Assembly (NCBI GenBank): GCA_017511605.1
Contig: JAFWJL010000008.1
Coordinates: 124,001 to 188,000, forward strand
Direction of reading: 5' to 3'
DNA: 64,000 bases
Source of the DNA: Bacilli bacterium
Lineage (GTDB): Bacteria; Bacillota_I; Bacilli_A; RF39; UBA660
Shown: positions 1 through 8,788 of the stretch, piece by piece
How the letters are laid out: each line of letters starts with the position of its first letter
Numbering within the stretch: the stretch's first letter is position 1
Position numbers and translations under genes: made by a program
The notes under the pieces: generated by a model
What the model saw: only the letters and a program-made list of their open reading frames with translations
What the model was told of the DNA's origin: nothing
The model's database searches: none

Positions 1-1
1 A

Positions 2-1081
2 ATAGTAGGAGATAGACATAGTGTTATAGAATATGCTGTTACTTCTCGTGTAAAATTAATTATACTTACTAATGATTCGTATATTAAAGATGAACATATT
101 GAAATAGCTAGAAATAATGGTGTTAATATTATTAGAACACCATATGATACATATAAGGCTTCTAAACAAATATCACTTACTAATTATATTAAAACTATGA
201 TTAGGGTATATAATCCTACTAAGTTTGTTGAAAGTGACTTTGTAAGTGATGTTGTTGATATAAATAATAAATTAAAACATACTAATTATCCTGTAGTAGA
301 TAAAAATAATAAATGTTTAGGTTTACTTCGAATTACTGATTTATCTGATTATAATCCTAAGAAAGTAATATTAGTAGATCATAATGAAAAATTACAAAGT
401 GTAGATGGTATAGATGAAGCAGAAATATTAGAAATAATAGATCATCATAATTTAGGTAGTATTACTACTAATTATCCTATTAATTTTAGAAATATGTCTG
501 TAGGTTCTACTTCTACAATAGTTTATAGTTTATTTAAAGAAAGAAATGTTGTAATACCTAGAAATATTGCAGGAGCTTTGATTTCAGGAATTCTTTCAGA
601 TACATTAGTATTAAAGAGTCCTACTGCTACAGATAGAGACAGGGAAGCAGTAATTGAATTAAGTAATATTATTTCAATTAATTATGAAGAATATGGTATG
701 GGTCTATTAAAAGCTGGTACTTCATTAGAAGGTATGACAAGAGAAGATGTATTATATAATGATTATAAATTATATAGTGTTAATGATAAGAATTTTGCAA
801 TAGGTCAATTCTTTACTATGAATTTTGATGAAATGAGTAAAGAAATAGATGAATATGTAAATGTATTAGATAAAGTTAGTGAGGCAAATAATTATGCTTT
901 GGTAGCTTTATATGTAACTGATATTATTAAAAATGGTAGTTATGTTATATTTAATACTAAAGGTAAGAATATTATGGAAATAGCTTATCAAGATGGAATA
1001 GAAGAGGGTTATTTTGTGAGTGGATGTGTTTCACGTAAAAAACACGTTGTACCTCAAATTATGAGTATACTTGAAAATTAG
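2..1081 (+). CDS. Putative Mn-dependent inorganic pyrophosphatase, CBS/DRTGG type (5' end outside window)
   Basis: The reading frame is open from base 2, so the N-terminal DHH part lies outside the window. What remains (359 residues) reads as the end of a DRTGG domain (IVGDR near the start), a CBS segment (PVVDKNNKCLGLLRITDL), a VDHNE motif, the DHH metal motif (IIDHHN) and a C-terminal DHHA2 domain. This order is that of class II (family II) pyrophosphatases carrying a CBS-DRTGG insert, which hydrolyse PPi with Mn and are regulated by adenine nucleotides. That regulation is family knowledge and is not visible here. The stop TAG overlaps the GGAGG ribosome binding site of the next gene. Confidence 0.85.
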   Translation: MVGDRHSVIEYAVTSRVKLIILTNDSYIKDEHIEIARNNGVNIIRTPYDTYKASKQISLTNYIKTMIRVYNPTKFVESDFVSDVVDINNKLKHTNYPVVDKNNKCLGLLRITDLSDYNPKKVILVDHNEKLQSVDGIDEAEILEIIDHHNLGSITTNYPINFRNMSVGSTSTIVYSLFKERNVVIPRNIAGALISGILSDTLVLKSPTATDRDREAVIELSNIISINYEEYGMGLLKAGTSLEGMTREDVLYNDYKLYSVNDKNFAIGQFFTMNFDEMSKEIDEYVNVLDKVSEANNYALVALYVTDIIKNGSYVIFNTKGKNIMEIAYQDGIEEGYFVSGCVSRKKHVVPQIMSILEN

Positions 1082-1089
1082 GAGGATTT

Positions 1090-1602
1090 ATGGAAAATAT
1101 AGTAGGGTGGTTACTTTCATTATTTAGTGGTCTTAATGGATTTACATTTGGTAAAGAAATAGCTGTTTTTCTTATTTCATTAATGCCAATACTAGAACTT
1201 CGTGGAGGCTTACTTGCGGCTAGTATATTAGGTTTAGATCCAATTAAAAGTTATATAATTTGTATAATCGGGAATATTATTCCGGTACCATTTATATTAT
1301 GGTTAATAACTTGGATACTTGATTGTATGAGAAATAGTAAACATTTTAAAGGTATAGCTAAATGGTTGGATAAAAAGGTTGATAAACATAAAGGTGGAAT
1401 AGAAAAATATGGATTCTGGGGATTAGTACTTTTTGTAGGGATACCTCTTCCTGGGACAGGTGCTTGGACAGGGTGCTTGATTGCTGCATGTTTAGAGATG
1501 AATAGAAAGAAAGCTTTTTTGGCAGCTATGATAGGTATAGTTATGGCTAGTCTTATAATGATGGCTATATCTTTTGGATTACTTAAATTTATAATAGGAT
1601 AA
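1090..1602 (+). CDS. Small multi-drug export family membrane protein (Sm_multidrug_ex)
   Basis: This 170-aa protein is strongly hydrophobic, with about four membrane segments. It contains the family signatures ELRGGLLAAS near residue 36 and a Gly/Pro-rich GIPLPGTGAWTG loop near residue 117. These match the Pfam small multidrug export family (PF06695). Transport activity is known for few members, so substrate and direction are unknown. GGAGG lies 4 bases before the ATG and directly follows the upstream stop codon, so the two genes are probably one transcript. A strong terminator follows. Confidence 0.82.
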   Translation: MENIVGWLLSLFSGLNGFTFGKEIAVFLISLMPILELRGGLLAASILGLDPIKSYIICIIGNIIPVPFILWLITWILDCMRNSKHFKGIAKWLDKKVDKHKGGIEKYGFWGLVLFVGIPLPGTGAWTGCLIAACLEMNRKKAFLAAMIGIVMASLIMMAISFGLLKFIIG

Positions 1603-1617
1603 TTATCCTATTTTTTT
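1593..1617 (+). terminator. Rho-independent terminator
   Basis: Seven-base stem (AATAGGA / TCCTATT) with a 6-nt loop, followed by a T-run. The stem overlaps the stop codon of the upstream exporter gene. Confidence 0.85.
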
Positions 1618-1670
1618 CTTTTCTTGTCATAAAAAATATAATATAATAATATTAGATAATAGGTGATAGT

Positions 1671-2399
1671 ATGTATAATTTAATGTACTTATTTTTAATA
1701 TTTTTTATTTATTCTGTAATAGGATATATAAGTGAAATTACTTCTTATTTTATAAACACTAAAAAGTTTACTATGTCACGTGGATATTTATTAGGACCAT
1801 ATATTCCAGTATTTGGATTTGGAGCTTTATTTATGGTTACTTTTTTAGATAAATATAAGGAAGATATTGTTGTTTTATTTGTACTTAGTGCAGTTTTATG
1901 TAGTGTGATTGAGTATTTTACTAGTTTATTAATGGAAAAAATATTTAAATTAAGATGGTGGGATTATTCTAAATATAAGTTTAATATTAATGGTAGGATA
2001 TGTCTTAGAAATAGTTTCTTATTTGGTTTAGGAGGAATACTAATAGTTAGATATGTTCAACCTTTACTTAATAATTTATTATTATCATTAAGTAATGATA
2101 CTATTATTATAATTGGTTGGATATTAGCGTCTATTATGATAATTGATACTTTTATCTCAACTTTTACTATTTCTAAATTAAAAATAAATACTAGTAGGTA
2201 TTTAAAACAAGATGCAACTTATGTTGTTAAGGAACAAGTTGCGGCATCTTTAAGTAAGTATAATATATTTTATAAAAGAATTTTAAAGGCATATCCTCAT
2301 ATAAACTTTAATACTAATATAATTAAATTAAAAGAATTTATGGATGAACAAATGAGTAAGACTTTAAGATTAGTTAAAATAAAAGATAAGGATAAATAG
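1671..2399 (+). CDS. Putative ABC-transporter type IV family membrane protein (CmpB-like, PF06541)
   Basis: The 242-aa membrane protein has an N-terminal pair of helices, the motif SRGYLLGPYIPVFGFGA near residue 36, a conserved RWWDYS, and NGRICLRNSFLFG. These match the 'putative ABC-transporter type IV' family, which is widespread in gut Firmicutes. Despite the name there is no ATPase domain and no proven transport role. The C-terminal 70 residues are basic and predicted to be cytosolic. The start follows aggtgat at a good distance. The next gene begins 8 bases downstream, which suggests co-transcription with the phosphohexomutase. Confidence 0.75.
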   Translation: MYNLMYLFLIFFIYSVIGYISEITSYFINTKKFTMSRGYLLGPYIPVFGFGALFMVTFLDKYKEDIVVLFVLSAVLCSVIEYFTSLLMEKIFKLRWWDYSKYKFNINGRICLRNSFLFGLGGILIVRYVQPLLNNLLLSLSNDTIIIIGWILASIMIIDTFISTFTISKLKINTSRYLKQDATYVVKEQVAASLSKYNIFYKRILKAYPHINFNTNIIKLKEFMDEQMSKTLRLVKIKDKDK

Positions 2400-2407
2400 G
2401 TGGTTAT

Positions 2408-3793
2408 ATGGATTTTAATTATAATTATAAAATTGATTTAGATAAAAATATATTTAGAGGGTATGATATTAGAGGAGTATATCCAGAAAACTTAGATGAA
2501 GATACTGCATATACTGTTGGATTAGGTTTTGGTACTCATATTCAAAAATTAGGATTTAAAAAGTGTATTGTTGGGCATGATAATAGACTTTCTTCACCTT
2601 CATTATATATTGCTTTAATTAAAGGAATATTATGTACTGGGTGTGATGTTGTGGCGTTAGATTTATGTACTACGCCAATGTATTATTATGCATGTATTAA
2701 ATTAGGTATTCCTAGTGGTGTTATGGTTACTGCATCACATAATCCAAAAGATGATAATGGTTTTAAATTTGCTTTTGATGAAAAAGGAAATTGTAAAGGA
2801 CAAGAAATACAAGATTTTTATAATGAATTAAAAGAAGCTAAATTTTTAAGTGGTGCTGGTAATATAGAGAGATATAAGATATTACCTGATTATATAGAAT
2901 TATTTAGAAATAATTTGAAATTTGGTTCTAGAAAATTGAAGGTGGTAGTAGATCCTGCAAATGGGGCTACTGCTAGTTTTGCAAGAAAATTATATGAATT
3001 ATATCCAATGGATTTAATTATGATTAATGAAGAAAATGATGGAACTTTTCCTAATCATCATCCTGATCCTTGTATTGAATCTAATCTAGAACAATTAAAG
3101 AGTAAAGTGTTAGAGACCAAGGCTGATGTTGGTATTAGTTTTGATGGGGATGGAGATAGATTAGGGGTTATTACTAATACTGGTAAGTTTATTCCTACGG
3201 ATATTTATATGATTATTATTATTAGGGATATAATTAATAAAGTTAGTAATAAAACATTCTTATATGATGTTAAATGTTCTAAGAGTTTAAGTGATGAGAT
3301 AGAGCGCTTAGGTGGTAAAGGTGTTTGCTATCGTACAGGTAATTCTTATACTAAGGCTAAAGTAAGAGAAGATAATATGCCTTTTGGAGGAGAGTTATCA
3401 GGTCATGTTTATTTCAATGATAGATGGCCTGGATTTGATAGTGGTATGTATGCAGGACTTAGACTTTTAGAGATATTATCTAATACAGATAAATCTATTG
3501 AAGAGTTATTAGAAGGTATTAATGTTTATTATTCAGAAGAAGAAGAAAAATATCATTCCGATGATAATATTAAGTTTAGTGTAATAGATAAAATAAAAGA
3601 TTATGTTATATCAAAAGGATATAGTTTTATTGATATAGATGGTGTTAGAGTAACTTTTCCTGATGGATGGGCTTTGGTAAGATGTTCTAATACTGGCCCT
3701 AATATTACAGCTAGATTTGAAGCTACAAGTAGGGAAAGATTAAAAGAAATACAAGATGAATTTAGAGGTGTTATAAATGAGTACAACAAATAA
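2408..3793 (+). CDS. manB: Phosphomannomutase/phosphoglucomutase
   Basis: A 461-aa alpha-D-phosphohexomutase. The four-domain family marks are visible: FRGYDIRGVYPENL at the N-terminus, the phosphoserine loop TASHNP near residue 109, the metal loop DGDGDR near residue 248, the sugar-specificity loop GGELSGH near 328, and a C-terminal phosphate-binding region (RFEATS). It interconverts hexose 1- and 6-phosphates (mannose or glucose) for cell-envelope sugar synthesis. The choice of substrate cannot be made from sequence. Its 3' end overlaps the next gene by 17 bases, indicating translational coupling. Confidence 0.9.
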   Translation: MDFNYNYKIDLDKNIFRGYDIRGVYPENLDEDTAYTVGLGFGTHIQKLGFKKCIVGHDNRLSSPSLYIALIKGILCTGCDVVALDLCTTPMYYYACIKLGIPSGVMVTASHNPKDDNGFKFAFDEKGNCKGQEIQDFYNELKEAKFLSGAGNIERYKILPDYIELFRNNLKFGSRKLKVVVDPANGATASFARKLYELYPMDLIMINEENDGTFPNHHPDPCIESNLEQLKSKVLETKADVGISFDGDGDRLGVITNTGKFIPTDIYMIIIIRDIINKVSNKTFLYDVKCSKSLSDEIERLGGKGVCYRTGNSYTKAKVREDNMPFGGELSGHVYFNDRWPGFDSGMYAGLRLLEILSNTDKSIEELLEGINVYYSEEEEKYHSDDNIKFSVIDKIKDYVISKGYSFIDIDGVRVTFPDGWALVRCSNTGPNITARFEATSRERLKEIQDEFRGVINEYNK

Positions 3794-4475
3794 AAAAGTA
3801 TATGTATATAAAATGAATTTAATTCCAGCTAATGTATTAAGTATTGTGATACTTATATTAGCTGCAGCGTTAGCGTTTTTCTTAAGAGTAGAATTATGGA
3901 ATAATAAAATGAATTATTTTATTGTATTTATTCTAATAATTTTATATTTAATGTTACATGAACTACTTCATGGAATAGGTTATTTCTTAGGAGGTACTAA
4001 ACGTAAGTATATTACTTATGGAATAGAACTTGAAAAGGGTATTTTTTATGCTATGGCATATAGTAAATTAACTAAGAAAAATATACTTATTTCTCTACAG
4101 ATGCCTTTTATGGTAATTGGTGTAATTACATATATAATTGGAGTTATATTTAATATTCCATTATTAGTACTTTTATCAGTGGTTAATATTAGTGGTGCTT
4201 CTATGGATTTAGCTATGTTTATATATTTTTTAAGATTACCTAAAGATTTTACTTATAGTGAAAGTGGTAATCCTGATGAATTTGTTATTATTTCTTCTGA
4301 AGATTTAACTAAAAAGAAAAGTATATTTACAAAAATAGTAGAAGTAAAGGATTATAAAGAAAAAGATTTTGAATTTAAAAATCTTAAAAAGATAAAAGTT
4401 ACTAAAGCATCTATTATAGTATTAGTATTATTCTTATTATTAGGTTTAATTACTACTATATTAAAATATGTGTAA
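3777..4475 (+). CDS. DUF3267 family membrane zincin (putative metalloprotease)
   Basis: A 232-aa polytopic membrane protein. It carries HELLHG (an HExxH zinc motif) in the second hydrophobic segment near residue 62, then a KGIFYAMAYSKLTK segment and two further helices, as in the DUF3267 putative zincin family. The active site lies in or near the membrane. The substrate is unknown. The gene starts inside the last codons of the phosphohexomutase gene. A 60-residue soluble stretch precedes a final C-terminal helix. Confidence 0.75.
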   Translation: MSTTNKKVYVYKMNLIPANVLSIVILILAAALAFFLRVELWNNKMNYFIVFILIILYLMLHELLHGIGYFLGGTKRKYITYGIELEKGIFYAMAYSKLTKKNILISLQMPFMVIGVITYIIGVIFNIPLLVLLSVVNISGASMDLAMFIYFLRLPKDFTYSESGNPDEFVIISSEDLTKKKSIFTKIVEVKDYKEKDFEFKNLKKIKVTKASIIVLVLFLLLGLITTILKYV

Positions 4476-4479
4476 AGTT

Positions 4480-4512
4480 ATTGTTTCTATATAGAAACAA
4501 TTCTTTTTTTTT
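4480..4512 (+). terminator. Rho-independent terminator
   Basis: A perfect 22-base palindrome (ATTGTTTCTAT / ATAGAAACAAT) followed by an uninterrupted T-run, placed 5 bases after the upstream stop codon. Confidence 0.85.
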
Positions 4513-4544
4513 GATATATTTATATAGACTATAAGGTGGTTTTT

Positions 4545-6578
4545 ATGGCAATTAGTGAAATAGAATTTAAAAAAGAAGTTAAGATACTTGATAAGGTAAA
4601 TAAGTTATTTGATGATACGTATAATAGTTTAGCTAGTGATGTTAAAGTAGGGGAAGAAGACTTAATAGAATTTAAAAAGATGATGTGGTCTGATTCTAAT
4701 AGTTTTGATGAAGGGGAAATGACTCAAGTTAAAGCTGCTACGGCACTTGAGGCTGATAAGTTTTTCAGAAAACAAGATTATTTAAGAAGACTTAAAATGA
4801 TTAAAGATAAACCTTATTTTGCATCTATTGTATTTAAAGATGATAAAGATAATTCTATATATAATATTTATATGTCTTTAACTTATTTAAAAGATAAAAA
4901 TGAGAATAATATATTATATGATTGGAGAAGTCCTATTTGTAGTTTGTTTTACGACTATGAAACTGGTCCATGTAGTTATAGTGCACCGGGAGGAGTTTAT
5001 AGTGGTGAATTAAAAAGAAAAAGACAATATAAAATAGAAAAAAGAAAGTTAGTTGGAGTGTTTGATAATTCATTAAATATAGATGATGAAGTACTACAAG
5101 AAGTACTTGCTACTGAATCTAGTGACAAGATGAAGAATGTAGTTAATACTATTCAACAGGAACAAAATAAAGTTATTAGAAATCTTGAAGATAATAACTT
5201 AATAGTACAAGGTATTGCTGGTAGTGGTAAGACTACTGTGGCTCTTCATAGAATTGCTTTTCTTTTATATAGATTAGAGAATTTAAATAGTAATAATGTG
5301 CTTATATTTTCTCCTAATAATATATTTACTGATTATATTTCAGAAGTATTACCTTCTTTAGGAGAAGCTAATACACTACAAACTACTTTTGCTGATTATT
5401 TAGAAAACTTTATTACGGAATATAAGCATGTAGAAGATTTTACAGATTTTGTTTCTAGATATTATTCTTATAAGGAAACTTATCCTGAACTTGTTGAATA
5501 TAAACAAAGTGATAGGATTATAGATGATTTAGATGCTTTTATAGAGAATTTTATTGATAATTGTTGTTTTACTGATTCATTTACTGAAAATGAAAAATTC
5601 TATATTACTAAAGATGATTTAAATAGTATGCTTCATGATAAGTATGATAGATTACCTTTATTTGAAAGAATGGAAGAAATTAGTGATAAATTAAGTTCTA
5701 ATAATTATAAAGGTAGTTCTAAAAAGAAAGCAACTTACTTAAAATTAATGTATGAAAATTGTAATTTCAAACATGATTTAAAATCTATTATGAAAGAATT
5801 TTATATGTCTGAATTTTGTAGATTAAAACTAGATGAGAAGACTATAAAGAGTTTTATTGATTCTGATGAGATTAATTATGAAGATGCATTGGTTTTTGCT
5901 TATTTAAAGGGTAGACTAGAAGGATTTATTTATGATGGATGTATTCGTCAAGTAGTAATAGATGAGGCACAAGATTATAATAGACTTCAATATATTATTA
6001 TTAATGAGATATTTAAAAAGGCAGATTTTACTATACTAGGTGATATTAATCAAAATATTAATCCATATTATCATTATGATTCTTTAGATGAACTTTCTAA
6101 TTTATTTAATGGAGATACTAAATATATTGAATTATTAAAGACTTATAGATCTTCCCCTGAGATAATTAATTATACTAATAAGATACTTGGTTTAAATCAT
6201 GTTAATGCGATTAGGAAGACAATGAACAAACCTGTTATTATTAGAAAAGGTGTAGAAAATATAGCTGATAGTTTAATTAATGATATTAGTAAATTAAGAA
6301 GTGAATATAAAAGTGTAGCTCTAATTACTAAAGATATGAAGGAAGCAGAACATTTATATGATTTAGTAAAAGATAAATTAGAGATAAGCTTAGTAGATCA
6401 TAATACTAAGAGTTTTCATAAAGATTTAGTTATTATGCCTGCATATGTTTCTAAAGGATTAGAATTTGATAGTGTAGTAGTTTATAATAACAGAGATAAT
6501 TCATATAAAAATAATGAAAGAAATCTTTTATATGTAGCTTGTACTAGAGCTCAACATGAATTATATATTTATAATTAA
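4545..6578 (+). CDS. helD: RNA polymerase recycling motor HelD (UvrD-like helicase family)
   Basis: A 677-aa UvrD/Rep-superfamily ATPase. It has an N-terminal coiled segment that in HelD reaches into the RNA polymerase secondary channel, Walker A GIAGSGKTT near residue 223, Walker B VIDEAQD near residue 470, and the helicase C-terminal motifs (TYRSSPEI, KGLEFD, YVACTRAQHELYIY). HelD releases stalled or post-termination RNA polymerase from DNA in Firmicutes. The ATG at 4545 is preferred over an in-frame GTG 9 bases upstream, because AAGGTGG sits 5 bases before this ATG and overlaps the GTG. Somewhat shorter than Bacillus HelD. Confidence 0.88.
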   Translation: MAISEIEFKKEVKILDKVNKLFDDTYNSLASDVKVGEEDLIEFKKMMWSDSNSFDEGEMTQVKAATALEADKFFRKQDYLRRLKMIKDKPYFASIVFKDDKDNSIYNIYMSLTYLKDKNENNILYDWRSPICSLFYDYETGPCSYSAPGGVYSGELKRKRQYKIEKRKLVGVFDNSLNIDDEVLQEVLATESSDKMKNVVNTIQQEQNKVIRNLEDNNLIVQGIAGSGKTTVALHRIAFLLYRLENLNSNNVLIFSPNNIFTDYISEVLPSLGEANTLQTTFADYLENFITEYKHVEDFTDFVSRYYSYKETYPELVEYKQSDRIIDDLDAFIENFIDNCCFTDSFTENEKFYITKDDLNSMLHDKYDRLPLFERMEEISDKLSSNNYKGSSKKKATYLKLMYENCNFKHDLKSIMKEFYMSEFCRLKLDEKTIKSFIDSDEINYEDALVFAYLKGRLEGFIYDGCIRQVVIDEAQDYNRLQYIIINEIFKKADFTILGDINQNINPYYHYDSLDELSNLFNGDTKYIELLKTYRSSPEIINYTNKILGLNHVNAIRKTMNKPVIIRKGVENIADSLINDISKLRSEYKSVALITKDMKEAEHLYDLVKDKLEISLVDHNTKSFHKDLVIMPAYVSKGLEFDSVVVYNNRDNSYKNNERNLLYVACTRAQHELYIYN

Positions 6579-6637
6579 AAAAGTATTGATTATCTAAAAA
6601 ACTTATGTTAGTATATTTTTTACTAAATGGAGGATTT

Positions 6638-7312
6638 ATGGTAAAAGCAGAGGACAGAGTTAAAAAGTATATTAAAGCATTGGAGAAAAATCATGTATTT
6701 GATTCTTGGCATATTAATTTAATTTCAGATGTTTATGAGACAGTTAAACCTGAAGTTGCTGAAGATTTATATATGGATATCGTTAGTGTTTGCGTTACAT
6801 TTATTTTAGCCGAAAAAAGTGCAACATATGAAAAAATGGTAGATGAAGTTAGAAAAACATTAGGATTAAATAGACATGATGATAAAGAAGTGGGATTAAA
6901 AGAGATAGTTGATCCATATGCATCAAAAAATGAAAAAGATGATGGAGTTAAGTCATCTAAGAAGCTAGTATCTAAATATGGGATGTATGGTGGAGAAGAA
7001 GATGAAATGAGAAAAGCACTAGAGGGAACAATTGATACATTAGTGGATAATTCTAATAATCTTAATAATCCAGTTGATGTAAGTAATGCAATATTCTTAG
7101 ATGTTGTAATAAGAGGATTAACAAGAGAACAAGCATCTAAAAAATATAGAATGCCATTAACTACAATTTCAGAAATACTAGAAGAAAGAAAAGAAGCTGT
7201 AGTAGATATACTAGTAGTTAATTATGATGTAGTTGTTAAAGACGTTGAAACTAGAGAACCATATAAATCACTTGCTAAACAAATGACAGATCCTAAAAAT
7301 ACTAATAAGTAA
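6638..7312 (+). CDS. Conserved hypothetical protein, HTH-like C-terminal half
   Basis: I do not recognise this 224-aa soluble, mostly helical protein. The N-terminal half is acidic and basic mixed helices. The stretch GLTREQASKKYRMPLTTISE (residues about 167-186) looks like a helix-turn-helix of the sigma-70 region 4 type, so a DNA-binding role is possible (inference). GGAGG lies 6 bases before the ATG at 6638, which decides this start over an in-frame upstream ATG. It is convergent with spoVB: the two coding sequences overlap by 11 bases, inside a shared terminator hairpin. Confidence 0.7.
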   Translation: MVKAEDRVKKYIKALEKNHVFDSWHINLISDVYETVKPEVAEDLYMDIVSVCVTFILAEKSATYEKMVDEVRKTLGLNRHDDKEVGLKEIVDPYASKNEKDDGVKSSKKLVSKYGMYGGEEDEMRKALEGTIDTLVDNSNNLNNPVDVSNAIFLDVVIRGLTREQASKKYRMPLTTISEILEERKEAVVDILVVNYDVVVKDVETREPYKSLAKQMTDPKNTNK

Positions 7313-8591
7313 GATAATATCTTACTTTTTTTATTTGATATAAAGTAGTAATAATTATATTTAAAGATATAGATATAATTAGAGAGTATATTCCTATTTT
7401 TGAATATGAGAATATTATTAAAGATATAGTCCTTGTTATTGTACCTAATATTGTTGAGATTAAATTTATTTTACTTTTGCCTAAAGCATCTAATGTAGTT
7501 GATAGTGGTGCTTGGATATATTGAAGTAAACATACTGGTGCTAATATTTTTAAATAATTATACCCTTTACTTGTATGATAGATTAATTGAAGTAGTTGGT
7601 CTCCCTTAAATAGAAGTATTATTGTTATGGGTATACCTATTAAAAGAGAAAGAAATATTATATAGGATACTTTCTTCTTTATGCTTTTTAAATTGTTTTT
7701 TACACTATCTTTTGAAATTACTGGTAGTAGTGATTGAGATAGGGCTAATGTAAAGAATGATGGTAATAGAATTATTGGTATGACATAACCTGATATAACT
7801 CCATATTCTGTAGTTATATAATTATTGGAATAATTTAATAATAATATATTAGTTAATATAATTGGTTCTAAGAAGAAACCAATACTTCCTATTAATTTAC
7901 TTGTAGTATTGGGTATACATATATTTAATGTTTCTTTTATATATGTTTTATTTGGTTTTAAATCTTCTTTTGTAATATGTATATTTTTTGGTAAGAAAAT
8001 TATTAAAATGATAGTAGAAATAATTTCACTTATTATATTTATTAAGATTAAAAAACATACTATATATTTTAATCCATAGGGCTTTACTAGTGGTATTCCA
8101 ATGATCATTATTATTAATCTTACTATATCCTCTACAACATTAGATAATACATGAGGAAACATTTTTTGTTTACCAAAAAAGTAACTTCTACAAATACTAG
8201 ATATTGAGGTAAATGGTATTACTAGGGACATAGCTAATATACTTATATAAATATCTTCATTATGAAGTAATTTTTTACTTACAATAGGGGATAATAATAT
8301 TATTAAGATAATTAATATAATATTTATTATGATTAAGACTGGTAGAATTGAAATTACTAGTCTTTTATTGTTTCTAGTATCTTCTCCTATGAGTTTAGAA
8401 ATGGCTAATGGAAAACCAAATTGACTAAGACTAATTAATAGGGTAAAAGTAGGTAAAATTAACATATACATGCCTAATCCTTTAGTACCTATAAGTCTTG
8501 CCATAACTATCTTTATTAGCATACCTAATAGTTTAGTTAGTAGACCTCCTATTAACAAAATAAGTGTTGATTTTATAAATTTATTTTTCAT
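7302..8591 (-). CDS. spoVB: Stage V sporulation protein B-like lipid flippase (MATE/MurJ superfamily)
   Basis: A 429-aa polytopic membrane protein of about 12 helices. The N-terminus (ARLIGTKGLGMYMLILPTF, GFPLAISKLI) matches the SpoVB/MurJ branch of the polysaccharide-flippase superfamily. SpoVB is needed for spore cortex peptidoglycan, presumably by moving lipid-linked precursors across the forespore membrane. It is shorter than the usual roughly 515 aa, lacking the last helices. No Shine-Dalgarno sequence is visible before the ATG (only AT-rich sequence), so translation may be nearly leaderless. Assignment to SpoVB rather than another flippase rests on the N-terminus and the sporulating genome. 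Confidence 0.75.
   Translation of the reverse strand: MKNKFIKSTLILLIGGLLTKLLGMLIKIVMARLIGTKGLGMYMLILPTFTLLISLSQFGFPLAISKLIGEDTRNNKRLVISILPVLIIINIILIILIILLSPIVSKKLLHNEDIYISILAMSLVIPFTSISSICRSYFFGKQKMFPHVLSNVVEDIVRLIIMIIGIPLVKPYGLKYIVCFLILINIISEIISTIILIIFLPKNIHITKEDLKPNKTYIKETLNICIPNTTSKLIGSIGFFLEPIILTNILLLNYSNNYITTEYGVISGYVIPIILLPSFFTLALSQSLLPVISKDSVKNNLKSIKKKVSYIIFLSLLIGIPITIILLFKGDQLLQLIYHTSKGYNYLKILAPVCLLQYIQAPLSTTLDALGKSKINLISTILGTITRTISLIIFSYSKIGIYSLIISISLNIIITTLYQIKKVRYYLTY
7307..7331 (+). terminator. Terminator hairpin overlapping the ends of two convergent genes
   Basis: Stem AAGTAAGAT / ATCTTACTT followed by seven T residues on the + strand. The stop codons of both convergent genes fall in or next to the stem, so the hairpin is part of the last codons of spoVB. 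On the - strand the T-run is weak. Confidence 0.75.
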
Positions 8592-8650
8592 AGTAAATTT
8601 TATTAAAAAACACTATACAATATAACTAAAAATATGGTATATTGATTTTG

Positions 8651-8770
8651 GTAAGAGGATTGCCCACTAGGGTTAATCGAACATATATAAAAGTTTGTAA
8701 AAAGGGTTGTCAATTGCTTTAGAAAATTGTGTTTATTTAAGTCAATATTTATTAGTTATGATAAACTAAT
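8651..8770 (+). promoter_or_regulatory. Possible structured leader RNA upstream of the Glu-rich membrane-anchored protein
   Basis: The 197-base gap between divergent genes contains unusual GC-richer words for this genome. A hairpin GATT-G-CCC / GGG-TT-AATC lies at 8658-8678. A second, CAATT / AATTG, is near 8711-8729. A perfect 7-bp hairpin ATTAGTT / AACTAAT at 8751-8770 ends right at the ribosome binding site. I cannot match it to a known riboswitch class. A near-consensus TTGACA on the - strand (8707-8712) could instead serve spoVB, so this region may be partly promoter. Confidence 0.35.
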
Positions 8771-8788
8771 ATGGAGGTGTACAGAATA

